Source: Salimicrobium humidisoli (GTDB taxonomy: Bacteria > Bacillota > Bacilli > Bacillales > Halobacillaceae). From it: a stretch of DNA of 64,000 bases. The position numbers and the translations under genes were made by a program. The stretch lies in NCBI RefSeq assembly GCF_002295105.1, contig NZ_NSGH01000003.1, forward strand, positions 1 through 64,000, in the 5' to 3' direction. The notes beneath the pieces are model-generated. The model searched no databases. It saw nothing but the letters and a program-made list of their open reading frames with translations, and was not told the origin of the DNA. This document shows positions 1 to 7,622 of this stretch, piece by piece (positions within the stretch are counted from its first letter, which is position 1; each line of letters begins with the position of its first letter).

Positions 1-13
1 AATGCATATATAC

Positions 14-86
14 ACACAACTCCTATCTTTTTCTTGGGTCTCGTCAATTCAAGTGTAAAAGATAAAGGAGCTTGTGTGTTTTTTTT
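14..86 (+). terminator. Rho-independent terminator of an upstream gene
   Basis: An imperfect long stem (ACACAA with TTGTGT outside, ATCTTTT with AAAAGAT inside, small bulges) is followed by eight T residues. It would end a rightward transcript entering from outside the window. No gene is visible in bases 1-187. Confidence 0.6.
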
Positions 87-141
87 ATGCTGAATTTTTC
101 TGATACCCCAACAAATATTGTAGAGCCTAAATAAAAGACAT

Positions 142-180
142 AAAGGAACCTTCCCGCCAATAAGACGGTAAGGTTCCTTT
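142..180. terminator. Terminator 3' of the Nudix gene
   Basis: An 11-bp perfect stem AAAGGAACCTT / AAGGTTCCTTT is extended inward by three more pairs after one mismatch. It lies 7 bases beyond the stop of the leftward Nudix gene and could act in both directions. Confidence 0.7.
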
Positions 181-187
181 ATCTTTC

Positions 188-823
188 TTAAAGAGAATTA
201 TCATGTTTTTCTTTAATGATGGAAACGAAATCTTTCAGAATCTGAGCGGTAAGCCCCCAGATCACTTTATCTTCGAAATAGTAAAAGTTCTCTTCATAAG
301 GAACTGTCTGCCACTCATAGGTTTTCCCATTCGCAATATCTTCGTAGGGAAAGCCCTCTCTTGGATGTACCTCTATATCTATATAATGTACGACCGGGTC
401 ATTCTTCAGGAAGTAAGATAGAGGGACAGTAAACGATTCATGAACTTCGGCCGGGTTCTCGGTGAACTTTTCTTCTCTCTTGAGAAACCCTGCGTAAGCG
501 TGAATTTTTGGACCGAATGGAGAGAATAAAGTACCGATTTTCCATATATCTGTAACTTCTTCCGGCCGGGTGCCGAGTTCTTCACACGTTTCTCTTATAG
601 CAGTATCTTTGAGGTGGTCGTCCTCCTCATCTGCCATCCCTCCGGGGAAACACACCTCTCCCGGCTGACGCCGCATATGAAAAGACCGGACTTCGAATAC
701 GACGTGAAGTTCTCCTTCTTTCTCTACGAGAGGGAGGAGGACCGAGAAGTTGACGGGCCTGGCCCGTCCGATATAGTGAGGGGTGTGCTCTGTAAGCTTG
801 TCGCGAATGGATGCTAAATTCAT
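188..823 (-). CDS. Nudix hydrolase, CoA pyrophosphatase type
   Basis: A 211-residue cytosolic Nudix enzyme that probably cleaves CoA or related nucleotide pyrophosphates. The Nudix box runs from about residue 61 to 84 (GG...E...RETCEELG), with the metal-binding REXXEE core at 77-82. It is preceded by the segment RRQPGEVCFPGG, which fits the NuCoA signature of CoA pyrophosphatases (family knowledge). I placed the start at the ATG at 823 because AGAGGTG sits 6 bases upstream; an ATG ten codons earlier has no ribosome binding site. The gene is divergent from ywbE. CoA specificity is inferred from the motif only. Confidence 0.85.
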   Translation of the reverse strand: MNLASIRDKLTEHTPHYIGRARPVNFSVLLPLVEKEGELHVVFEVRSFHMRRQPGEVCFPGGMADEEDDHLKDTAIRETCEELGTRPEEVTDIWKIGTLFSPFGPKIHAYAGFLKREEKFTENPAEVHESFTVPLSYFLKNDPVVHYIDIEVHPREGFPYEDIANGKTYEWQTVPYEENFYYFEDKVIWGLTAQILKDFVSIIKEKHDNSL

Positions 824-856
824 TTCTTTCACCTCTGATTTAAAGTATACCAAACT

Positions 857-868
857 CTTGAATTCAAG
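857..868. promoter_or_regulatory. 12-bp palindrome between divergent promoters
   Basis: CTTGAATTCAAG is a perfect palindrome in the short gap between the Nudix gene and ywbE. A leftward -10-like TATACT (complement of 844-849) lies next to it. It may be an operator or chance. Confidence 0.25.
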
Positions 869-912
869 GCAGCTGAAATGTGTTAAAGTGTAATAGAAAA
901 GGGGTGATATAT

Positions 913-1104
913 ATGGCAGGAAAAATGAGAAAAGATATAAAAGCAGGTCAGAAAGTATCTATCGTGTTGAAAAAAGATCAGCGCTCCGGAGCCCTTACGG
1001 AGGGAGTGGTGAAAGATATTCTTACAAAGTCTCCCGAGCATCCGCACGGTATCAAAGTACGTCTTGAAGATGGCCAGGTGGGACGTGTGAAGGAGATTCA
1101 CTGA
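913..1104 (+). CDS. ywbE: YwbE family protein (DUF2196)
   Basis: A 63-residue basic protein matching the small YwbE family of Firmicutes, whose function is unknown. The family pattern of a short beta-rich chain is visible: the RKDIKAGQ start, the KxDQRSG turn, a HPHGIKVRL segment and a final GQVGRVKEI. The ATG at 913 follows AAAGGGGTGAT. Its stop TGA overlaps the ATG of the next gene by one base, so the two are probably translationally coupled. Identity is from overall resemblance; no role can be given. Confidence 0.8.
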   Translation: MAGKMRKDIKAGQKVSIVLKKDQRSGALTEGVVKDILTKSPEHPHGIKVRLEDGQVGRVKEIH

Positions 1105-1991
1105 TGCCTTATTTTTTGTTGATTCTCGTCGTAATCATGTTTTCGGGGAATATTATAATCGGTAAGGCCATTAATGATCTACCTCCCTATACTATAGCCT
1201 TCCTGCGTCTTGTCGTCGCTTTTATCGTTCTGTTACCTATCGGTCTGCGCTCGGCCCGTCAGTATAAAGAAACTTTTTTTAAGTACAAAAAGCCTTTTCT
1301 TATTATGACTCTCACAGGTATTACTTTTTTTAATACCTTTATATATGCATCGCTCCAGTTTACGACCTCAACCAACGTCTCGGTTCTTGAAACGATTATA
1401 CCTGTCGTAACAGTTATTCTGAGTGCTTACATATTAAAAGAAAAAATATACAAAATCCAGTGGCTCGGAGTATTCGTTTCGCTTTTGGGGGCAATGTGGG
1501 TAGTAATGGATGGAAACATCTTTCAGTTAGCCGCCATAGAGTGGAATATTGGGGATGCGATCATGATAGGAGCTATCGCCACGTGGGCGATTTATTCTAT
1601 TTTTGTAAAACAGTATATGCCGCTTTTTCCGAATTACGGAGCTCTTCTCGTGATGAGCGGTCTTTCAGTATTAGTACTGCTGCCTGTCGTAATTTTGGAG
1701 TGGATTATCCTCGGTGTTCCTGTGTTCGATGCAGGTAATATGGCTGGAATTCTCTATCTGGGTGTGTTTCCGTCGTTCCTTGCGATCTCTATGTACAATT
1801 CGGCCGTTGATAAAGTGGGAGCTTCCAAATCTTCTATATTTCTGAATCTGCTGCCGGTATTTACGATGGCCGGAGCGGCTGTGTGGCTCGGTGAGGATGT
1901 GACTTTCACTCAGGTCGGCGGAGCACTTACAGTCATCGCGGGTGTTATTGTTACAACGCAGGGCGACCGTATTTCCAGACGCAGAATTTAA
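1104..1991 (+). CDS. EamA family (DMT) transporter
   Basis: A 295-residue membrane protein with about ten hydrophobic segments arranged as two EamA repeats. The first repeat starts with SGNIIIGKAINDLPPYTIAFLR, typical of drug/metabolite exporters; the second starts near residue 150. The protein ends in a short basic cytoplasmic tail (RISRRRI). AAGGAG lies 8 bases before the ATG, inside the end of ywbE, and the start overlaps the ywbE stop. The cargo of such transporters (amino acids, purines, drugs) cannot be read from sequence. Confidence 0.88.
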   Translation: MPYFLLILVVIMFSGNIIIGKAINDLPPYTIAFLRLVVAFIVLLPIGLRSARQYKETFFKYKKPFLIMTLTGITFFNTFIYASLQFTTSTNVSVLETIIPVVTVILSAYILKEKIYKIQWLGVFVSLLGAMWVVMDGNIFQLAAIEWNIGDAIMIGAIATWAIYSIFVKQYMPLFPNYGALLVMSGLSVLVLLPVVILEWIILGVPVFDAGNMAGILYLGVFPSFLAISMYNSAVDKVGASKSSIFLNLLPVFTMAGAAVWLGEDVTFTQVGGALTVIAGVIVTTQGDRISRRRI

Positions 1992-2070
1992 TGGGCGGAA
2001 CTTATGTTTTTAATAACAGGAACAGACAATTGCAAAAAGAGTAATGAATTCAGAATGGATTTTCTTAATA

Positions 2071-2112
2071 ATGAGAACATGTGTTCTCATATACACTCTG
2101 CTGTGTTATGAT
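2071..2112 (+). promoter_or_regulatory. LexA (SOS) box overlapping a sigma-A promoter
   Basis: The palindrome ATGAGAACATGTGTTCTCAT (2071-2090) contains GAACATGTGTTC, a full match to the Bacillus LexA/DinR box GAACRNRYGTTC. A promoter fits it: -35 TTCTCA at 2084-2089 lies in the right arm, then a 17-base spacer and an extended -10 (TGtTATGAT, -10 hexamer 2107-2112). LexA bound here would cover the -35. The motif is seen directly; SOS control is inferred. Confidence 0.8.
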
Positions 2113-2120
2113 ATAAACAG

Positions 2121-2137
2121 CCCCTTTCAGAAAGGGG
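2121..2137 (+). promoter_or_regulatory. Leader hairpin masking the ribosome binding site
   Basis: CCCCTTT pairs with AAAGGGG around a 3-base loop. The right arm is part of the purine-rich stretch GGGGGTGAGGG that forms the ribosome binding site of the 45-codon gene at 2147, so the folded leader should reduce translation. Confidence 0.6.
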
Positions 2138-2146
2138 GTGAGGGTT

Positions 2147-2284
2147 ATGACGGAATGGGTGTTTTTGGCCGCTGCGATCATTAACCTGTTAACGGCACTC
2201 GTCGACTTCAGGAAAAGAGTTCGATCCAGAAAAAGGTCAAAAAAAGAAGAAGACCTCCGCTCGGACAAGCGAAAGTCTTCATAA
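2147..2284 (+). CDS. Small single-span membrane peptide, SOS toxin-like
   Basis: A 45-residue peptide. A short N-terminus is followed by one hydrophobic helix (about residues 4-19, VFLAAAIINLLTALV) and a very basic tail (FRKRVRSRKRSKK) ending in mixed charges. This layout is like small holin-like or type I toxins of Gram-positive bacteria and, in regulation, like E. coli TisB; I cannot assign it to a named family. GGGGGTGAGGG precedes the ATG by 3-4 bases. A LexA box and an RBS-masking hairpin lie upstream and a perfect 11-bp stem lies downstream, so it forms a complete small transcription unit. Toxicity is inference. It could instead be a YneA-like division inhibitor, but it lacks a LysM domain. 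Confidence 0.6.
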   Translation: MTEWVFLAAAIINLLTALVDFRKRVRSRKRSKKEEDLRSDKRKSS

Positions 2285-2292
2285 ACCTAACC

Positions 2293-2320
2293 GGAAGGAA
2301 GAGGTACAACTCTTCCTTCC
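2293..2320. terminator. Stem-loop after the SOS peptide gene
   Basis: A perfect 11-bp stem GGAAGGAAGAG / CTCTTCCTTCC with a 6-base loop. The T tract after it is weak (CCTCATAATATAATCTG). It may also serve the leftward AbrB-type gene at 2420. Confidence 0.5.
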
Positions 2321-2419
2321 CCTCATAATATAATCTGTTTCCAGTATAGCGTACTTGTGAATGATTCTCAAGCAAATCAGCGTCTTTATTACGATGGGAC
2401 CTGCATTGTTTTCCGGTAC

Positions 2420-2581
2420 TTAGCGCTCTTTTTCCTTCGGTTTCAGAACGATTTTTCCATTCTCAATGCCTATATCCAGAACGTCTTCTTCAGAGAATCC
2501 TGCTTTTTCCACCAGGTTTTTAGGAAGTTCGACACCTGCGTCACCTTCTTGCTGGGGAAATGCTTTCCTTCTTACTGCCAC
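2420..2581 (-). CDS. AbrB/MazE-type DNA-binding protein
   Basis: A 53-residue SpoVT/AbrB swapped-hairpin protein. The family layout is clear: a basic start (MAVRRKAF), GVELPKNLVEKAGFSEEDVLDIGIENGKIVLKP spread over residues 16-48, and a short charged end. Such proteins are antitoxins or small regulators that bind DNA as dimers. The start is GTG at 2581 with GGGAGGGG about 7 bases upstream. No toxin gene is coupled to it; the nearest small gene is the SOS peptide, which converges on it. Domain assignment is good; the role is unknown. Confidence 0.75.
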   Translation of the reverse strand: MAVRRKAFPQQEGDAGVELPKNLVEKAGFSEEDVLDIGIENGKIVLKPKEKER

Positions 2582-2715
2582 TGAAAACCCCTCCCGGATA
2601 TCTATTTTGGTTATTGTAACATAACAGATTAGTGAATAGTAGTCGTGTTTTCTTATGTTTTCTTTTCGTTGCCGGAGGGAAGTACGGCAAGAAATTGTTC
2701 AAGGAGGCAACGATT

Positions 2716-3372
2716 ATGGTAAAAGTATTTGTGTTCGACGCGTATGGTACTCTCTTTGACGTGTATTCGGTCAAAGAGGAGTGTAATAAATGGTTCCCGG
2801 AAAAAGGGGACGCAATCAGTACAACGTAGAGAGAGAAACAGCTGAATTACTTTTTCTTAAGACAGTTGATGGAACGGTATGAGCCTTTCGACCAGATAAC
2901 GCGGGAATCTCTCAGATACGCCTGCAAAGCGAACGGAGCGCAGCTCACAGAAGAATCGGAACAAGCTTTAATGGAAGCATATCTGAATCTGGAGCTTTTC
3001 GAAGAAGTGGAAGAAGTTCTGTCACAGCTGAACGACAAAAGGCTTGTCGTCTTTTCAAATGGCTCGCCCGGCATGATAGACCCGCTTGTGGGTCGTTCGG
3101 ATATCAGTGGACACATCGATGAGGTATTGAGCGCGGACGGCGTTAAGCAGTATAAACCGGTTCCTGCAGCTTATTATTATGCTCAGCAGGAACTCGGGCT
3201 CGAGAAGGAGGATATTCTCTTTATGTCTTCCAACCCCTGGGACATTACGGGCGCTTCAAGCTACGGGTTCCATACCGCCTGGATAAACCGGAAAGGACTT
3301 CAGAGAGAAGAATTCGATATCCAGCCTGAGGTGGAGTACGACAACCTGAAAGGGCTCCTCGAGTGGAAATAG
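2716..3372 (+). pseudogene. Haloacid dehalogenase type II, interrupted by amber codon
   Basis: Read through one stop, this frame gives a 218-residue L-2-haloacid dehalogenase of the HAD superfamily, the usual length for the family. Visible motifs are the nucleophile loop FVFDAYGTLFD near the start, FSNGSP (motif II), the lysine of KPVPAAYYYA (motif III) and SSNPWDITGA (motif IV). A TAG at 2827-2829 stands where the family has the Trp of W-R-x-K-Q-L-E-Y; after it the frame continues as REKQLNYFFLRQLM. A single TGG to TAG change explains it. AAGGAGG precedes the first ATG. The product is either a 37-residue fragment, a low-level readthrough protein or a restart from about 2866, which has no good ribosome binding site. 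A sequencing error is possible. Confidence 0.8.
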
Positions 3373-3380
3373 GCTAAGAT

Positions 3381-4067
3381 TTATAAAGTTTTGTGAGCCA
3401 GAAAAGCTTCGGCTTTCGCTGCATGCACAGAGAAGGGCGTCTTCCCGTGAAGATATCCTTCTTTTTTTAATGTACTTATAGTTGAACTGATGGTTTCTCT
3501 TGTCGACCCCACCATGTGGGCCAGATCTTTATGGGTGAGCTCCGCTTCCACTGACTGCCATTCGCCCTGACGATGCCCGGTCTTCTCGCTTAAGATAAGA
3601 AGAAGGTAGAGGGGTCTGTGCTTCACGTCGGAAAGAGCCATTTTTTCAGAGAAATTCTGGAGTTCTTTCAATCGTTCGGTTAACAGACTGATAAGTCGAA
3701 GGGCGGTAGCAGGGTTGTCTTCAAGAAACGCTCCCATATTTTCCTGCTTTACGATGCATATATAGGAATCTGTCATTGCTTCCGCATAAGTGGAGTCGTC
3801 CGAAAGACTGAGAGAAGAAGTCTCTCCGAAGAGATTTCCATCAACGAGCACATCTATAGTGAACTGTTTACCTTCCTCATTCACCCGGTAAAGACGAACT
3901 TGTCCCTGTTTCAGGAAATACAGCACTTCCACAGGGGTGTCCGGCGTGTAGATTAATGTACCTTTTTTCACCGTGGTCATTTGTGTGATCATGTCTATTT
4001 CTTTTAATTTATGATCCGGCATTTCTTCGAAAAGGCTGATTTCCGACAGTAAACGTAATTTATTCAT
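3381..4067 (-). CDS. Crp/Fnr family transcriptional regulator
   Basis: A 228-residue regulator. Residues of about 15-125 form a cyclic-nucleotide-binding-type beta barrel (FLKQGQVRLYRVNEEGKQ, GNLFGETS). A dimer helix follows at about 125-160, then a winged helix-turn-helix near 175-205 (LTHKDLAHMVGSTRETISSTI). It lacks the N-terminal cysteine cluster of Fnr, so an iron-sulfur sensor is unlikely; the ligand is unknown. It is divergent from the YeeE/YedE transporter with a 174-base gap, which suggests it controls that gene and itself. Confidence 0.85.
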   Translation of the reverse strand: MNKLRLLSEISLFEEMPDHKLKEIDMITQMTTVKKGTLIYTPDTPVEVLYFLKQGQVRLYRVNEEGKQFTIDVLVDGNLFGETSSLSLSDDSTYAEAMTDSYICIVKQENMGAFLEDNPATALRLISLLTERLKELQNFSEKMALSDVKHRPLYLLLILSEKTGHRQGEWQSVEAELTHKDLAHMVGSTRETISSTISTLKKEGYLHGKTPFSVHAAKAEAFLAHKTL

Positions 4068-4241
4068 AACAGACTCTCTTTGTCATCAATAGATAATACA
4101 TTATTTTATCATGAATGATGCAGGAACAGATAAAGGAAGCACTGAAGATTAGAAAGCGATGGGGCAATCCCTTGATTTATAAGCGGTTATAATTTATAGT
4201 GATAAAACCAAGTAAATTAATCAGTAAAGGATGTTTTATAA

Positions 4242-5495
4242 ATGAACGTAAAAGTACAGCCTGTCGAAGAAGTTAAAGAACCTGTGGAAAAGGAAAAAAG
4301 AGCACTGGACAGCCCTCAAAAAAAGCTTATAGCCGGGGGTGCAGCAGTGGGGACAGCTTTACTCATTTATCTCTTTGCTACTCAGGCGATTTCCCAGCCG
4401 ATTCTTCTGCTTATCGGGTTGGGGCTCGGCTACACACTGTTCCACGCAAGGTTCGGTTTCACTTCCGCTTTCCGTAAACTAATGGCTGTCGGAAACGGGG
4501 AAGCGCTCAGGTCTCACATGGTAATGCTTGCGGTCGCCGTTACACTATTCGCTCCTATACTCGCTTTTGGAGTATCTTTTTTCGGAGGAGAAGTGTCAGG
4601 TTATGTTTCTCCTGTCGGAGTGAGTCTGTTCGTAGGGGCTTTTATGTTTGGAATAGGAATGCAGCTGGGGGGCGGCTGTGCTTCGGGCACGCTTTACGCT
4701 GTCGGTGGCGGCAGATCGATTATGTTTGTCACCCTTCTGTTCTTCATCATAGGTTCCACCGTCGGAGCTTATCATCTTCCTTTCTGGACCGAAGAGATGC
4801 CTTCATTTGAACCGGTCACCCTGGCGACTTCGACCGGGCTCGGTTACGGAGGAGCATGGGTGCTGTCTCTTGCGATATTCGGGTTAGTAGCACTGATTAC
4901 TCTCTGGGTGGAGAAGAAAAAACGTCCGCCTAAACAGGCCCCTGTACCTTCAGTCAGAGGATGGAAGCGTATCCTCAGAGGGTCGTGGCCGTTGTTCGCC
5001 GCTGCAATTATACTTGCGGTTCTTAACGCTCTTACACTTATGACGCGCGGATCTCCTTGGGGCGTAACCAGTGCTTTCGCCTTATGGGGGTCAAAAGTGG
5101 CCATGTTCTTCGGTATTGATGTAAGCAGTTGGGGATACTGGCAGGGGGCCAACGCCGAAGTGCTCCAGTCCTCTATATTTGCAGATTCTACTACAGTGTT
5201 GAATCTGGGAGTTATCCTCGGGGCGTTCCTTGCTTCCGCTGCAGGAGGTCTGTTCCGGTTCACGCGAATTACGCTGCGGAATTTCATGGCATCAGTCATC
5301 GGTGGTCTTATGCTCGGGTACGGGGCACGTCTTGCATTCGGGTGTAATATCGGAGCTTATTTCGGCGGTATTGCGTCCTTCAGTCTGCACGGATATATAT
5401 GGGGGATACTGGCACTCGCCGGTACATTCGTCGCGTTATTCCTGCGCCCGTTCTTCGGTCTTTCGGTGCCGAAACCGAAAGATACATTCTGTTAG
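4242..5495 (+). CDS. YeeE/YedE family sulfur-compound transporter
   Basis: A 417-residue membrane protein with a charged cytosolic N-terminus (residues 1-28) and about ten hydrophobic spans. The two YeeE/YedE signatures are present: GGGCASGT with Cys146 and FGCNIGAYFGG with Cys368. In the characterised thiosulfate transporter TsuA such cysteines relay the substrate (family knowledge). The first conserved region reads RFGFTSAFRK, with Thr where some members have Cys. AAAGGATG lies about 9 bases before the ATG. No TusA/SirA-like sulfurtransferase is fused or adjacent. Thiosulfate or a related sulfur species is the likely cargo. Confidence 0.85.
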   Translation: MNVKVQPVEEVKEPVEKEKRALDSPQKKLIAGGAAVGTALLIYLFATQAISQPILLLIGLGLGYTLFHARFGFTSAFRKLMAVGNGEALRSHMVMLAVAVTLFAPILAFGVSFFGGEVSGYVSPVGVSLFVGAFMFGIGMQLGGGCASGTLYAVGGGRSIMFVTLLFFIIGSTVGAYHLPFWTEEMPSFEPVTLATSTGLGYGGAWVLSLAIFGLVALITLWVEKKKRPPKQAPVPSVRGWKRILRGSWPLFAAAIILAVLNALTLMTRGSPWGVTSAFALWGSKVAMFFGIDVSSWGYWQGANAEVLQSSIFADSTTVLNLGVILGAFLASAAGGLFRFTRITLRNFMASVIGGLMLGYGARLAFGCNIGAYFGGIASFSLHGYIWGILALAGTFVALFLRPFFGLSVPKPKDTFC

Positions 5496-5511
5496 GATTT
5501 TGTATGAAAGG

Positions 5512-5542
5512 CTCTCCGGAACAATATCCGGGGAGTTTTTTA
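5512..5542 (+). terminator. Terminator of the YeeE/YedE gene
   Basis: Stem CTCTCCGGA / TCCGGGGAG (9 pairs, one G-T) with a 6-base loop, followed by TTTTTTATT. Confidence 0.85.
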
Positions 5543-5556
5543 TTATGTATCGAAAG

Positions 5557-5584
5557 TTGACACCCCTTTCGTTTCGGATAGAAT
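5557..5584 (+). promoter_or_regulatory. Sigma-A promoter of manR
   Basis: TTGACA at 5557-5562, a 16-base spacer and TAGAAT at 5579-5584, about 38 bases before the ATG. Confidence 0.6.
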
Positions 5585-5621
5585 GGAAGAGACCCCTGTC
5601 AGTAGTGGAGGCTGATGCGAG

Positions 5622-7526
5622 ATGAACGACAGGCAAATAAATCTATTACGCAAACTGTTACTTCAATCGGGTAATTTTACATATATAAAGACTCTGGCAG
5701 GTGAACTTGGCTGTTCGGGGAAGACGATTCGCAATGATTTGAAAGAAGTCGGTCTGTTTCTTGAAACACATTCCCGCGCACAATTGATCAGGAAGCCGGG
5801 GGCCGGTGTCCAGGTGTCAGTCGGGGGAGAAGAAAGAGAACGTATTTTTAAGCTGTTGCACACCGGTTCCGACAAAGACACAAAACGTCGTCAGGAGATT
5901 GGGTACCGTTTGTTAGTGGAAAAGAATCCGCTCACTGTCAGCAGGTTGACCAGAGAATTCTTCGTTTCCGTGAAAGAAATCAAAAAAGACTTGTCTATCA
6001 TTTCCGACTGGCTTATCTCTTATAATATTGAACTGATATCCAGGCAGCGACGCGGAGTGACTGTCACAGGGGAGGAACTCAGCAGGAGAAATGCTCTTGC
6101 CCATTTATATGAACTGAGCTCCCGTCAATCGGGCACGCCCCGCTCGCTTCTGATGTTATTTCCGGATCACGAAGTGACATACGTCAATAAGAAGATTTCT
6201 GACCTTATGGATAATTGGAATTGGAAAATTTCTTCGGATAAACAGGAGAACCTTTTAATTCACCTTCTGATCATATTAAAAAGGGTGAGGCAGTCCTCTG
6301 CAATCCTGATGAAAAATGATGAAGTGGGCCGGGTGAGAGGGACCCGGGAGTATACCATGACAGAAGAGCTGGCCGAAAGAATCAATGACCAACTGAAGGT
6401 GGCTCTTCCGGTATCGGAGAAAGTGTACTTTACTCTCCATCTACTCAGCTATTCTGCAGGAGATTCACTTAAAAAAGATGAGCACATCGACAGCCTGGTA
6501 CATGAACTTGGAGCACAGTTGACAAATCAGCTGCAGATTATGACTATGGTACCTTTCGGCCAGGACGACATTCTGGAGGAAGGGCTTCATGTACATCTCC
6601 CTTCTGCTGTACACCGTGTCGCCAATGGTCTGACCATAAGGAATCCGATGCTTGAGGAAATCAAAAATATGTATCCTTATATGTTCAGTATGGTTGTCAT
6701 GGGGCTGGAAGAAGTGAATAAACGTCACTCCCTTTCTATTCCGGAAGATGAAGCTGCCTATCTCGTGCTGCATTTCCAGGCTTCGTTGGAAAGACTGAAC
6801 AAAAAGCGGGATTCGAGAAAAAAAGTGGTGATCGTTTGCGAACTTGGTATCGGAATGTCTCATCTTTTGCAAGCGAAACTTGAACAATCCTATCAGGGTA
6901 TGGAGGTCGTCGGAAGTATTGGAATGGGGGAACTGGAGAGGATCATTACTGATCATCACGTTGATTTCATTATATCTACGAGGGAACTTGAAGAGCCCCG
7001 TCTTCCGGTAGTAGTGATATCCCCTTTATTGAAGGCGGAGGATCGCAGAAAAATAGACCGGTTCCTTCACGTGGAGGAAACAGGAGCGATAGATTCGCCT
7101 TCCATAAACGCCTGGCTCGAAGAAGGGGAGATAGAATTGAGAATTGAACCGGTTCACCGCTACGAGTTAATAGAAGAACTGGGAAGAAAACTGGTTCAAA
7201 AAGGAAAGGTATCGGCACAGTTTCCTGCGAAAGCGGTGATGAGGGAGAAGATGTCTGCGACAGAGATAGGGAATGGCATAGCCATCCCCCACGCCCCGCC
7301 TGAAGAAGTTTATCAATCTTCAGTTTCTCTTGCAATCTTCAAAGAACCGGTGTTATGGAGAAAAGAGAAGGTATCTGTCGTTTTTCTTCTGGCTATTTCC
7401 AAAAAAGACCGGGAAAGTATGAAACCGCTTATGAACATGATCTCCAGGCTGGGAGCAGAAACGCATCTGCTGGAACAGCTGAAAAACGCAACAACATTCG
7501 AAATGGTAGAAGATGTATTAAAATAA
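5622..7526 (+). CDS. manR: PRD-type PTS regulator, ManR-like activator
   Basis: A 634-residue transcription activator of the DeoR/BglG-PRD class, close in length to B. subtilis ManR. Order of domains: N-terminal helix-turn-helix (about 5-45), second winged helix (about 85-145), PRD1 (about 180-285, His214 and His273), PRD2 (about 300-395, His325 and His384), an EIIB-like domain with Cys406 (VCELGIGMS), and an EIIA-like domain with His557 (AIPHAPP). Such proteins are switched by phosphorylation from HPr and from the sugar-specific EII, so that the activator works only when sugar flows. The PTS permease follows directly, supporting this. Assignment to mannose rather than fructose or mannitol rests on the partner. 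Confidence 0.82.
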   Translation: MNDRQINLLRKLLLQSGNFTYIKTLAGELGCSGKTIRNDLKEVGLFLETHSRAQLIRKPGAGVQVSVGGEERERIFKLLHTGSDKDTKRRQEIGYRLLVEKNPLTVSRLTREFFVSVKEIKKDLSIISDWLISYNIELISRQRRGVTVTGEELSRRNALAHLYELSSRQSGTPRSLLMLFPDHEVTYVNKKISDLMDNWNWKISSDKQENLLIHLLIILKRVRQSSAILMKNDEVGRVRGTREYTMTEELAERINDQLKVALPVSEKVYFTLHLLSYSAGDSLKKDEHIDSLVHELGAQLTNQLQIMTMVPFGQDDILEEGLHVHLPSAVHRVANGLTIRNPMLEEIKNMYPYMFSMVVMGLEEVNKRHSLSIPEDEAAYLVLHFQASLERLNKKRDSRKKVVIVCELGIGMSHLLQAKLEQSYQGMEVVGSIGMGELERIITDHHVDFIISTRELEEPRLPVVVISPLLKAEDRRKIDRFLHVEETGAIDSPSINAWLEEGEIELRIEPVHRYELIEELGRKLVQKGKVSAQFPAKAVMREKMSATEIGNGIAIPHAPPEEVYQSSVSLAIFKEPVLWRKEKVSVVFLLAISKKDRESMKPLMNMISRLGAETHLLEQLKNATTFEMVEDVLK

Positions 7527-7571
7527 TCGCTCTCTTTACCGCAGTACCGGTAAAAGGGGTGATTATTTTTT
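7522..7571 (+). terminator. Terminator between manR and manP
   Basis: A long stem starts inside the manR stop region: AATAATC pairs with GATTATT and TTTACCG with CGGTAAA, with several wobble pairs between, followed by a T run. It separates manR from manP, so manP probably has its own activator-dependent promoter; TATAAT at 7585-7590 lacks a good -35. Confidence 0.7.
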
Positions 7572-7622
7572 AGTATTGCGCATTTATAATAAAGACAGAA
7601 CTCGATCAGAGGAGGAAAAGAT

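Noticed and set aside
60-130. A 15-codon frame starting at the ATG near 88.
   Set aside because: Too short, directly after a terminator T run, and with no ribosome binding site at a usable distance.
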